64,000 nt of DNA from Euonymus europaeus (Eukaryota > Streptophyta > Magnoliopsida > Celastrales > Celastraceae). Under the pieces are notes generated by a model that saw only the letters and a program-made list of their open reading frames with translations, searched no databases and was not told the origin of the DNA. Position 1 is the first letter of the stretch, and each line of letters opens with the position of its first letter. The DNA is taken from contig OY756969.1 of NCBI GenBank assembly GCA_963580455.1, positions 18,138,760 through 18,202,759 of the forward strand. Reading direction: 5' to 3'. A program made the position numbers and the translations under genes. Of the stretch, positions 11,703-22,079 are shown one piece after another.

Positions 11703-12350
11703 ATGAGTACTTCCTCTTGGCGGGGAAGAGGACAGATGTCTCCACCAGCAACACGGTCCCAAATGCAGAGGCTCTCAAAGGACTCTTATGCCTTAGATTC
11801 GGCACCAATCCTCCCCAAAAAATCATGGGCTGGCATTGCTGATGAAGAAGATCAGAAATTGGCCCTTGCCCAAACCAAATCAAAAGGTAAAGAGGTAATG
11901 TCTTCTGACCCTCAACCTCAATCTCTAATTCCCCAAGAGATTTTAAACAATCCATTCCTTTTGGAATGGGTTTCATCTTTACAAAAAAAACACCTGAGGT
12001 TTCCTTAGCAATCCAGGCACAAAAGCCACCTATTAGTTCAGCGTTAGTTATTTTTGAGCATGTTTTAAAAAACTACTGCCAGCATGGCTTTAACACAAAA
12101 TCAAACTCAACCTTTTACTTATCTATCAAAGTATTTTAATAAACAAATCTTTCAAAAGGTTGTTCTTATGGACAGAGAATTCCAATGTGAAGATAAAGAC
12201 TGTGGACTCCAAGATCTTCCCTAAAAATTGGCATTATGTGCCACAAGATTTAAATAAAAACCAAACATTTTATGAATTCATTTTAATTGATATTGATTCA
12301 ATTTCCATGAAGAAGTATCACAACCCCCACACTTTAGTTGTCACACATTG
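11703..12350 (+). pseudogene. Downstream pararetroviral-like ORF (degenerate)
   Basis: After the solo LTR an open frame begins at the ATG in the right target duplication (11703) with SSWRGRGQMSPP and runs to a stop at 12006-12008. Beyond the stop the region stays AT-rich with a plausible second segment, SKIFPKNWHYVPQDLNKNQ near 12196-12252, which ends shortly before the AT repeat. No catalytic motif was recognised. By position it would be the ORF downstream of the polyprotein. Removing the LTR and one target copy leaves this frame in phase with the sequence just upstream of 10220. Confidence 0.55.
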
Positions 12351-12358
12351 TACAGTTC

Positions 12359-12360
<2 letters not shown>

Positions 12361-12405
<45 letters not shown>
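12361..12405. repeat. (AT)n microsatellite, 45 bp
   Basis: Uninterrupted AT repeat at the right edge of the viral-like sequence. Confidence 0.95.
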
Positions 12406-12410
<5 letters not shown>

Positions 12411-13271
12411 CCTCTCACATGGTCTGCAACTCACATATATCTATTTGAGCTGAGCAAATTGTGGCCGTTCATTTCATTAACTCTAGATCTGACAACACAA
12501 ATCTATTTTAGAAATTTTAACATCAATCCTTCCATGTTCTCCGTCTCTCCCATCTGGTAGAGCTCTCTCGTCTGTCCGTCTCTGCACTCTGGTCCATCTG
12601 TCTGTCTCTCCCATCTGGGTTATCCTTCCCGACCTCTCCATCTCTCATGTCTCTCTATCTCTACTATATGGGTCATCATTCTCAAACTCGATAACGGGCA
12701 CCATCTCGAGACCTGTCACCTCCACCTATGTTTGTTTCCTTTGTCACCTCTGTTTGCCCTCGATAAGAGAGGTATGACTTGGCTATGTTTTATTTTTAAA
12801 AAATTAAATATTAGAAGTAAATATAGTGCGACACACAATATTTATGAGGAAAACTCAATCTAGGAAAAAACCTTGGGTGTCAATAGCCACCACCAACCTT
12901 TGAAGCAATTCACTATCACAAACGGGTTACAAGAATGTCCTTAGAGCTAGGATCCACATCACCTACACTAATTTGAGATTTGCAGGCCGGCTTGAAGTGC
13001 CCTTGAATATAATTTGGAGGGTAGGGCTATTTGTAACCTACGTTTTACCTTCCACACCTCAAAAAAATTTCCAAAACGTCAATTCTTGTGACACTCCACC
13101 AACTCAACTAAACCACAGTTTCCTCTCTTCTAGTGCTCTGTTTCATTCTCGATGCACACCATGGACTTCGACTATGGTGACTTCAAATCAATAACACGTA
13201 TCCTCTTGAGACGTGATTCTTGAGTGTTGTGGAGCTCGTGTTGAGGGCCAACTCTATTCTTCCAGAAAATT
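12406..13271. other. Intergenic stretch, partly CT-rich
   Basis: At 12530-12680 there is pyrimidine-rich DNA in which GTCTCTCCCATCTGG occurs twice (near 12543 and 12604). No coding signal, RNA gene or element end was recognised in the remainder. Confidence 0.5.
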
Positions 13272-13505
13272 TCATGATGCCATGTCTCTTGTAACCTCAT
13301 CTTCATACGAGTCGTAAGCTACATTGACTCCATAGCCATGACCTCCTGTGTATATCCTACCATCTATGTCCTCATATTGTCGGTCTTGCTCCGCATGAGG
13401 TGATTGTTGGCAATGTTCAGGTAAGGAACTATGAGGGTCCAGAAGGATCCCTTCTCTCACAGTATCTCTGATTAATGCATTCCCTGGCAGCTTGGTTCTT
13501 GTCAT
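13272..13505 (-). CDS. Short unrecognised ORF, 77 codons
   Basis: An open frame on the minus strand encodes a hydrophilic, acidic peptide (starts MTRTKLPGNALIRD, contains GGHGYGVNVAYDSYEDE). Composition is more gene-like than the surrounding AT-rich DNA, but no family is recognised and no exon partners are obvious. It lies 3' of the kinase gene on the same strand. It could be a gene fragment or chance; I lean to fragment. Confidence 0.25.
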   Translation of the reverse strand: MTRTKLPGNALIRDTVREGILLDPHSSLPEHCQQSPHAEQDRQYEDIDGRIYTGGHGYGVNVAYDSYEDEVTRDMAS

Positions 13506-14019
13506 CCTAGAACATGTATAAGGTTGAATCGTGTTTATGAGCAGAAGTTTGGTGCTGGTCTGTTTTTTGGGTTAAACAAAATCTGTAGATGCTTTGTTTT
13601 AGCATACATGGGATGTCCCTAATTTTTTTTAAAAAAGCTAGACAACTAGGCTGTATTTATTTTATGAATGTTATTTAATGAGGTGTTTTAATTTTAGATT
13701 GTGACAGGAAAACGTAGACTACAAATATCCCTACCCTAATTGGGAAGGTCATCTCGTCTCAACCTAGCCCACAAATTCTGCGAGACCCGCTCTATGCTGG
13801 GCCGACCCACTTTACATGTCTAAAAACACGTAAACCCTGAATTATAATTTCATGAAAAACAGAATCAAACAGATTATAAACAGTGAAATCAAACCCTACT
13901 TCCTGAAAAAGATGTGGTAATCCATTCACCATAATTTGTAATTGGATCAAGCTAAATGCTTCCATTCAATACTACACCCACTATAAAATATGGAGGCAAA
14001 TAAGAAATTTAAGCTGAAC
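13506..14019. other. Region 3' of the kinase gene, including its probable 3' UTR
   Basis: The 14019-13870 part directly follows the kinase stop codon on the minus strand and is probably its 3' UTR. The cleavage site cannot be fixed. No other gene was seen. Confidence 0.4.
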
Positions 14020-17000
14020 TCATCGAACTTGTGGTGACTGACGGGGGGATGGCAATGGCGAAGCGCGCGAAGTTAGATTCATAGGATAATGTCGCTGTCT
14101 CATGGGGGACTTGCCTGGGTGAACAATGGGAGTCTGCTGTTCGAACGGATAGTGCTTTGAAGCACTTTTAGGAGATTCAATCTGCTTGAGTGTTACTAAC
14201 ACCTCTGACATTTTAGGCCTGAGTTTAGCGTCAAAGCATAGGCACTGTAACGCGAGGTTAGCTGCCATATATGCACTTTTTTGGGGATACTGGCCCCCCA
14301 ATTTGGTGTCCATTAACCTGAATAATCTTCGTTTATCACCCAAATATGGCTTTGCCCAATCAACCAGATTCCGCTCTATACCTACTTTCGACTTATCAAC
14401 GGCACGTCGCCCAGACAATAGTTCCAGCAACACGACCCCAAAGCTGTACACATCACTTTTGGCTGTCAGGCGACCTGTCCAACGATTGAAGTGTCAAATA
14501 AACGGAAAATTTCAAACACAAGACATGTAAAGTGGGTCTATGGTTGGTGGTACTTGGCGGGAACAGGTTGAAAACACCCGAGTTATATTTCCTACCACTC
14601 AAACAAACATTAATAAAAGAGAAGTACCTAAATTTATTTAAATGCCAATGTAAAAACTAATTACACTGTAAAAATTTCAATTTTGGAATGGAATTTTAGA
14701 TGTTCAATATCAGAAGCACAGACGGGAAATCATAGGATCAACTAAAATCATTATGCAGGTGCCAGCTGAGTGTCACTTAGCCTGAATCTTCGTGCAAAGA
14801 ACTTTTTCATCTAATGAACAACAGTAAATTAGAATGTCCTCAATCCAACAATTAGGTTAATTTCCTCAGCCACAACACTATACAAGGCAGGCAAATTGAT
14901 CATTAAGTTAAAAATTGCAACAAACCTGTAGCAACATATTCTGGTGCTGCATACCCTTGAGTTCCCATGACCTGAGTGGATACATGAGTCCTATCACCAG
15001 TAGGTCCTGCTTTTGCCAAGCCAAAGTCAGAAAGCTTCGCATTGAATTCCTGCATACCCAAGTTATTAAGTTATTACTAATGCCAGCAAATGATATTTGA
15101 CCATTGAATTCCATACAGGAGAAATTATAAACGAGCTATCAGGGTAACAAATATGGTCTCCTATTTAACCAGCTTACCGCATCCAGTAAAATATTAGAAG
15201 CCTTAAAATCACGGTATATGACTTGTGATTTTGCGTCATGGAGGAATGAGAGCCCTCTAGCAGCGCCTATAGCCACTTTGACCCTTGTTGCCCATGAAAG
15301 TGGCTGTGGCCCTTCTGGAAAACAGAACAATATCATATTAGATCACTGAGTGTCTAAAATATGGCAAAACTCACCAATATTCTATTTGTGTACTCAAGAA
15401 TAATCAATATCCAAAACCATTACTAGAACCTGTCAATCTATACTCCAGAGATAGGACGAATGTTCATCAGAACCTCAAGATGGAAATGTGACAATCCTTG
15501 AAAAGAATGGAGTTTTTATGTAAAATGACCAAAAATAATGGAAAATGTTACCCCTGAATCACAAGTCAATTTTGCAGTTGTTTTCAGCACTTGTTATATA
15601 CTAAATTCCATCATGTGGAGATTCTTCCCCAGATTTAATGGTCCCTAAACAAATATTTTTCATATGCATACAATGGAAAGAAAGTGGATGAAATATTATG
15701 CAGAACTCAAAGAGAAAAGGTGTTGTTTAGGGTCACTGCCCTGGTAAGATGGCAGAGGTCACCCAACCATCCGGCCAAAAATCAGGGGTTTGATTCCCCC
15801 ATCCCCCAAACTTGTGAGAAAAAAGAATTATTTGAACCCGAAAAGATTAATGTAAGTTAGAATAATCCACAGAAAATAAATAAAATAAGATCCTTGCTTT
15901 TTCACATACCATAATTTATCCTAGCTGCAAGTGCCTCTCAATTTTAGGAAGTAATTGGACAAAAGCAAGAAAGGAAAGTATAATAGGAGTGATTAACAGC
16001 AGCATTAATTGAATGAAACCCAATGGAAAAGCATAAAGTGGATAATGGATATGAGACAAAGGCAAGGGAAAGAAACATGGGCTTCTTATCTTTTTATTTC
16101 ATTGAAACTTGGGTTTGTTTCATTGCCATGTGGGGATTAAGAATATATTCTACTGCTATATGCAATAAACGAAACTCAACCATTTCAATGTAAAATGCAG
16201 AAAATGCTACTTACTTCTAAAGAGATGATTCTCTAGGCTCCCTTTAGGCATGAACTCATATGCCAAAAGCCGATTCTCACCCTCCAAGCAGTACCCAATT
16301 AGTTTTACCAGATTTGGATGATGAAGTTGGCCAAGATAATTTACTTCTGTCTGAAACAAATTAGATAATAAGCAACAAGCCAAGCTATAAATTGTCAAAT
16401 ATAATGGGTTTTAAAGGAGATAAACGTACCAACCATTCCTTGTGGCCTTGGAAACCTTCAGGTTTAAGCTTTTTAACAGCAACAACCATTCCTGATCCAG
16501 GCTTTGCCGGAGCCAAAGTGTGCTCATCAATCCATCCTTTGAAAACATAACCAAATCCACCTTCTCCAAGAAGACTATCAGGCCGAAAATTTCGAGTGCA
16601 ATTTTTTAGCTCATTGAAGGTGAAGGCCTTTAGATTTGGAGATAACAATATTTGAGCTTCAGTCCTGGGGGTAGGAAGAGATTCAGAATTGCTATTTTCA
16701 CTATATGATGTGATATTCAGGCTGGAAGGAACTGAAGAACGGATCGTTTTGCTGGAAATTCTTGAGGATCCAGATGCTGGTGAGAGAAAATTGAGAAAAC
16801 ATCAATAACGGAATGAATTTCAAAGAACAAAAAGTGGCATAAACCTAAGGATGCATCCTGGTGACACCCTTTATTTAACTTAGACTATTAGTACAATAAA
16901 GCAAAGCTGGACTCGATGCTTCCATTTTATTGCCTCCATCAACAACAGGTGAAAAGCATATCAGGCTCTAGTTATTAAACTAGCATCAAAAAAATGCACA

Positions 17001-18376
17001 ACCTCACACGCTTTTAGTACAAAAAAGCAAAGCTGGACTCAATGCTTCCCTTTTACTGCCTCCATCAACAACAAGTGAAAAGCATATCAGGCTCTAGTTA
17101 TTAAACTAGCATCAAAAAATGCACAAGCTCACACGCCGAGACAATAAATTTTGTTCGACTAAAGCGCACATCCAATTCACTGGTCTAACACATTTCAATC
17201 AGTGTGTGGAATTGAACGCAAGTTACACAAATGGGCACACTCGTGATTCCCTATAGCCTTCATTTGTTTGCACAGGTTGCTTTCCAAATGAAAATTTTCT
17301 CGCTTTCTTTATTTTCTTTTAGAAGGGTGGGGTTAGCAACATATAGGGGCTGTATATAGTTCTAGAGATATATTATATCTGACTTTTCAAAAGCTCTTCT
17401 GCCACCAGGAAAAAATAGGTTAATAGCCACGACTTTAAGATAACATTAATGTAGTTATAAATCCAATTTGTTAATTGAATCCAAAAGTGGAAGCACAGTG
17501 CCAAAAACTTTTCAGTGGCAAAGTCAAACTCACTCTCTTTTTTTAAGCACACGGATCTGTTCTAATGTGAATAGAGCATTTTAAAATATTTAAATCAGAT
17601 CAAAACATAGCTTTTCCAGATCATACACTGCATTGAATAACACATTATACACGTATCCACAAACTGATATCAGACAGAAATTTCAAGAATCACAACACCA
17701 TTCCTAACACTTTAACCAGAAACTCAGTCCTTGAACAAGAAACTGATAGCACAGACACAAAACTTCACTTTGACTATGAATTATTAAGTAACCATATACT
17801 TTATACCAAAGCTAACATCATTTAGATTTAAAGATTTTCAATACAAGAATCCAAAATAATTCACCTTTTGCAAGATTTTGGTTCGGAAAATTGAAGCAGA
17901 ACCAAAAGAAAACACAGGTTTTCACCAGTCACCGAACTAATTAGATGAAATACGAACATGGAAGTTTGCTTCAAATTGAGAAAACCCTCGGACCAACCCA
18001 AATCAGTGAAAACCCACCTCAGAACTTTTTTTGAGAGAGAAATAGAACTTTCATTAGCAGACTCGCAGAAGAGTAAAAGCTCCGAATGAGATATAACTCC
18101 ACGAAATGGAGATAAAATCCCGCTAGATGGGGATAAATCGACTACCCAGGTATCAATCAAAAGAACGCGTAGAAAGCTAAAAACTTGAAGAAAACCCACC
18201 TCAGAACTTAGAAATGAAAACCAACTTAGAAGACACAGAAAGACAACAGCCCTCTTGAAATTCCAACTCGAATCAATAGAAATTACAACACAATAAGCCA
18301 ATCCAAAGTTACCTGAAGGAGTACGTGAGCTTTCACTGCTATCTACTTTAGCAGAATAATCAAGACAGTTACCCAT
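14020..18376 (-). CDS. Receptor-like cytoplasmic kinase, subfamily VII, PBL2/PBL3 (APK2)-like; six exons, 420 aa
   Basis: A host Ser/Thr protein kinase of the BIK1/PBS1-like group that relays receptor signals at the plasma membrane. Coding exons on the minus strand: 18376-18313, 16776-16430, 16350-16215, 15314-15178, 15049-14926 and 14474-14020. All introns are GT-AG and the frame holds through every junction (1,263 nt). The start at 18376 gives MGNC, an N-myristoylation plus palmitoylation signal. An in-frame ATG at 18433 would bury it, so I reject that start. Glycine loop [11 protein letters not shown] is at residues 92-102, ATP-binding Lys in AVKKL at 123, catalytic YRDFKASN with Asp218, DFG at 236-238 and APE at 263-265. 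The tail ends SPRQSPQVR. Oddities: Ala167 where LLVYEF is usual, and Gln259 where GTHGY is usual; both may be natural. Otherwise it looks intact. Family membership is secure; the exact orthologue is inferred. Confidence 0.93.
15730..15835 (+). mobile_element. Possible tRNA-derived SINE remnant in kinase intron 3
   Basis: GGTTTGATTCCC at 15787-15798 is close to a Pol III B box (GGTTCGANTCC), and TAAGATGGCAGAGG about 40 bases upstream is a weak A-box candidate. No target duplication or 3' tail was defined. Intron 3 otherwise holds nothing recognised. Confidence 0.28.
16891..17137. repeat. Two-copy tandem duplication (126-bp period) in kinase intron 1
   Basis: The segment starting GTACAATAAAGCAAAGCTGG at 16891 is repeated at 17017 with a few substitutions, through AAAAGCATATCAGGCTC and CTCACACG. 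Intron 1 (16777-18312) also holds a 20-bp direct repeat, GAAAACCCACCTCAGAACTT, at 18008 and 18190. Confidence 0.88.
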
Positions 18377-18700
18377 AGACAGCAGCAAGGATGGCTTTCT
18401 TCTTCTTCTTCCTCCTTGGGTTTTATGTTTCAACTGCTTATATTTAAATAATAATCAGCAGGTAATCATGGGTTCCGTTCAGCTCCATCTATAAAGAAAG
18501 TAATGAAAATTGAACAATAAAAGTAAACGATGAGGACAACTGAAGTTAAAAGGAAGTCAATTTAGAAGATATTTTTCTAGTTTGGATGAAGAACAAGGAG
18601 GAGCAGGAGCAGGAGCAGGAGCAGCTAACGCTCTATACCTACGCTTTCAGAGAATTAAAAAGAAAAAGAAGTCGGTGATATTAGTTTTATAGGTGTGAAG
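18377..18700 (-). promoter_or_regulatory. 5' UTR and core promoter of the kinase gene
   Basis: A TATA box CTATAAAA (minus strand) lies at 18692-18685, about 310 bp upstream of the ATG. That places the start of transcription near 18655. The leader holds a (GGAGCA)n-like run near 18596-18625 on the plus strand and the in-frame upstream ATG at 18433. Confidence 0.5.
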
Positions 18701-19113
18701 GAGGGGATTTCACATTTAGCCAATCAGGGTCAGGTGGATGTGAGGAAGGCTTAATACACCATCTTTTGTTATTTTTCGAATTCCCACTGACAAAGAAAGG
18801 AAGTCGAAAAGGAGGGTTGAAAAGGAGAGGGAGGAGGAGAAGAACATCTCATCTGGTCCACAATTTAAAATAAAATAAATTAATTAAAAACAATCAGAAT
18901 CATACTCTCCACAAAGGTATAGATGCCTTTGACTAAAATTCTTCACATGTGCACCTTGCGTTCACATTCGACCTATCACTGTATCACATCATAAATAATT
19001 TTCCTACCCCCTAAACCTTTGCTTTAACTTCATTAATGAAAAACCAAAATTTAAAAAATTTAAAAAAAAAAACTTTTTACAATGAAACGTGATTGCGAGC
19101 TGGTTAAGGTTTG
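18701..19113. other. Intergenic, AT-rich, upstream of the kinase promoter
   Basis: No gene signal. Contains purine-rich stretches near 18780-18845. Confidence 0.4.
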
Positions 19114-19116
19114 TTA

Positions 19117-19504
19117 GGGCAACCACAATGGTTGCCCTTTTAATGGCCTAACAATTTTATTTTTGGGTCCCACATCTATCTCACAAAAACACAACTCTCA
19201 ATACAATCAAATCAGCATAACACATATTCCAATACTGCCACATCAGCAAAACACATCTCCCAATGCAAAACCATTATCCAACCCAACTATTTTCTTATCC
19301 TTCATACTATCCCCATCAAATTTATACCAAAATCAAGGTTGGGTCCCACTTTTATTACAAAAAGTCAAGCCACATCATCATCCACATCACCAAAATACAT
19401 ATCTCAATACAATCACATCAACAAAACACATTTTTCAATACAGCCACATCAGCAAAACACATTAACTTTGTTGGCCCATTAATTTTACACCATTGCAATT
19501 GCCC
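19117..19504 (+). mobile_element. Tourist/PIF-Harbinger-like MITE, 388 bp, TSD TTA
   Basis: The ends are imperfect inverted repeats: GGGCAACCACAATGGTTGCC on the left, and on the right CACCATTGCAATTGCCC whose complement starts GGGCAATTGCAATGGTG. A 3-bp TTA duplication flanks it (19114-19116 and 19505-19507), as is typical of Harbinger-type MITEs. The small ORFs across it are chance. Confidence 0.72.
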
Positions 19505-19507
19505 TTA

Positions 19508-19895
19508 GGTCATCAAATATCTATTTTGGAATCCACTTATATTCTACAAAAATTTAAACTATATACATCTTTCAAAACAGTCATATAAATTTTTCAATAC
19601 AATCACATCAACAAAATATAAATCCCTAACTATTTTTTTTCTCTCAATTTTAGTCAAAACAATTATTTTTCTATCCTTCATATTATACCTATCAAATTTA
19701 CACCAAAATTATTAATGCGTCCCACCTTTATTACAAAAAATTAAACCGCATACTCATCCACATTATTAAAACACATATATTAATACAGTCGCGACAATAA
19801 AACACATCTTCTAATATATGCAAGTTAGCAAAAACATAAATTTACGCATAATTTATTGGCTCAGCAAAATACCACCATCGTAGTTGTAGCTGTTT
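19508..19895 (+). mobile_element. Diverged second copy of the same MITE family, in tandem
   Basis: The sequence directly downstream repeats the MITE body in the same order. TATCCTTCATATTATACC at about 19673 matches TATCCTTCATACTATCCC at about 19297. CGTCCCACCTTTATTACAAA at about 19716 matches GGTCCCACTTTTATTACAAA at about 19341. CATCCACATTATTAAAACAC matches CATCCACATCACCAAAATAC. Its own termini are decayed, and it looks much older than the first copy. Confidence 0.6.
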
Positions 19896-20265
19896 TCATA
19901 TTGTTTACCAAATGTTGGTACCGTATATATATATTGGATATATGAAATGTTAGCACTGATTGATTGAAATGTTGTGATTATTTGATTCAATTTTTTATTT
20001 ATTGCATATATATTGTTTCAACGATTGTGAAACATTATGTACAAAATATTGTAGATTAGTCCTTTTAATATGTACTTTTACTGTATAGTCAATGAGAGTG
20101 GGAGAGTGGGTTCATGCATGATTTTAAAGCACAGAGAAAGTTGTGACAAAAACAAATATTTCACTCTCATCCATCATCACATTTTTTTTAGCATAAAGTT
20201 GTGTCAAAGACAAATACTTCACTCTCATTCGCTATCACATTTTCTTAGTATAAGACACACATTAA

Positions 20266-20542
20266 GGGTCTCATTGGAAGAAGTATTGGGAAGGGTTGGG
20301 TTCGCGAACCTCTTCGAATCATTGTTTGACGTGAACACCTCAAAATATTCTGAGAGATTCACAAACCCCTCCCAACATTCATTTTTCTCAATCCCTCATT
20401 TTGAGGGGTTGGGATGTGTTCACTCATAAAAACGCCTCTCAATTCCTTCTAACTCTCTCATGCAATGATTCACTTTTATGAACCTCTCTCAACCTAATAC
20501 CTCTCAACCCAATCCCTCCCAACCTACATCCCAAACATAGCC
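20266..20542 (+). mobile_element. MITE family B, copy 1, 277 bp, TSD TAA
   Basis: Flanked by TAA at 20263-20265 and 20543-20545. The left end GGGTCTCATTGG and the right end CCAAACATAGCC (complement GGCTATGTTTGG) are imperfect inverted repeats. The interior is rich in CTCTCAACCC-type words. A second copy in opposite orientation is at 40475-40653. Confidence 0.7.
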
Positions 20543-20813
20543 TAAGAAAATCCTCATAAATTCAACCTTAATAGAAGCAATTAAAATGGCTAACAACTTC
20601 ATTAGTACTTAAAAAACTAAAAAGAAAAAAATTGACTTGCTAATACTTTATTTAGCAATTAATTGTTTTTTTAATGGGACAACTGTTGTAGGTGTCGTTA
20701 TCGGCTTGGATAATTCACCGAAAATGAAAGGAAACCAAATTGATTAATTAAAAAGGAAAAAAAGGGAATAGATTCATCAGGCAGGAAACGCAAGCTCTTT
20801 TGCGTACACACTC

Positions 20814-20935
20814 GGCTCCGTTTGGATCAGAGTATGTTGATAGAATATACGCTCTCGTAAAACGTAAAAACTGAGAGTGTCTGAGAGTATGGGAACAGAG
20901 TATAAGCTAGCTTATACTCTGAAACAAACGGAAGC
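20814..20935. mobile_element. Small MITE-like inverted repeat, 122 bp
   Basis: GGCTCCGTTTGGATCAGAGTAT at the left end pairs with ATACTCTGAAACAAACGGAAGC at the right end. A perfect palindrome TATAAGCTAGCTTATA lies at 20901-20916. The target duplication is not clear. Confidence 0.55.
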
Positions 20936-22040
20936 GATGTTAGTTTTGGTAATACAACGAAAAAGTCAGGTATTTTTGTACAAAAAATTGGAATGCTGCT
21001 GAAATAGTTGTAAATAGGAGCATTTTACAATGCGACCCCTTTATGCTGGTTCAAATATTAATATTATTGGCTTTAAAATTGTTGTTTGGTGCTGAATTAA
21101 CATATATATTACTTTAAAATGATTATCAAACGCATCATATAATTAACTTGAGATACAAAATCGCATCGAAGTCGTTCAGTATTTTTAATTATTGAAAGTA
21201 AAAAATAAAAATAAAAATAGCACTATATATACCTAGCTCATATGTTTAATAAAACCATAACGACAAAAACACAAAAATAAAAAAAATTATAAAGCTAATT
21301 TCCCCATAAGGAAAAAAAAAAGAATTCACACACATTCACTATCTTTTAATTATTTTAAAAAATAAAAATAAAAACTATTAGAGATGCATATATAAATTTT
21401 AAAAATTAGAGAATTTATTTTAAAAATTATGAAAAATAATCGATTGAGAATACCTAAAGTGTAAAGAAATGTGATGAATCAGGAGTGCAAAGAGTATGTT
21501 GAGATTTTGGGGGTGCACTTAGAGGCTCTATTTTCCTTCTTACACCTGAACTCTTTAATTTGATGTAATTTCACGTACAAAGGACGTCTTTAAATATTTA
21601 TAGAATTATCAATATTTTCATGAAAAACTAGTTGTCGTGAAAAGAAATATGGTTACTTAATTGGCTTGTATTTGGTAGAGTGTATGTTTTAATAGCGTAT
21701 AAACTCTAAAATTAATAGCTAGCATATAAGCTGTCAAATAAGCTGAGTGACTTGACTTATAGTGTTATCAATTAGAATGATCCCTATAAAATGTGGATCT
21801 ACTATATAATTAATAATATGATAAATTAGACTTAGGTCCTAATTTACTAATTCTTAAGAGTAAAATGACAGTTAGCCTTTTTTTATAGTGAAGGTCTGGC
21901 CATTTGATTTTAAAATTTATTAAATTAAGTACAAAACTTGAAATTAATTACATATATGTCATTGTTATTTCAGTAAAAGACGAAGCAATTTTATTGCTAT
22001 TACAGTATTCTTTGCGCATGAGAGAGAGTAGATTCGTTCT
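20936..22040. other. AT-rich intergenic DNA, no gene seen
   Basis: Low-complexity A/T runs and short open frames only. A sequence near 21662-21755 (GGCTTGTATTTGGTAGAGTG) faintly resembles the MITE at 20814. Confidence 0.4.
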
Positions 22041-22079
22041 TGATTTCTACTTTTTCGTCCAACTTTGGATCTAGGTGAG

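Larger units (their letters stand above)
6170..12350 (+). mobile_element. Endogenous caulimovirid-like (pararetrovirus) remnant, interrupted by a solo LTR
   Basis: A run of decayed, same-strand coding segments reads in pararetroviral order: movement protein, a virion/gag-like region, a CCHC zinc knuckle, an aspartic protease, then a further downstream ORF. No LTRs were found at its ends, and AT repeats flank both sides. Reverse transcriptase and RNase H are missing. The segments carry many stops and frameshifts. I assign it to Caulimoviridae-like endogenous sequences by domain order and the movement-protein region. A petuvirus- or florendovirus-like affiliation is possible but cannot be settled by reading. 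An unusual LTR retroelement carrying a movement-protein domain is the alternative. Confidence 0.7.

Noticed and set aside
11593..11976. 127-codon minus-strand ORF spanning the solo LTR edge
   Set aside because: It crosses the LTR/TSD junction and changes identity there, so it is a chance frame.
12160..12560. ORFs containing a long Tyr-Ile repeat
   Set aside because: Translation of the AT microsatellite.
17861..18433. 190-codon minus-strand ORF covering kinase exon 1 and intron 1
   Set aside because: After residue 40 it simply reads through the donor at 18312 into the intron; only the MGNC exon is real.
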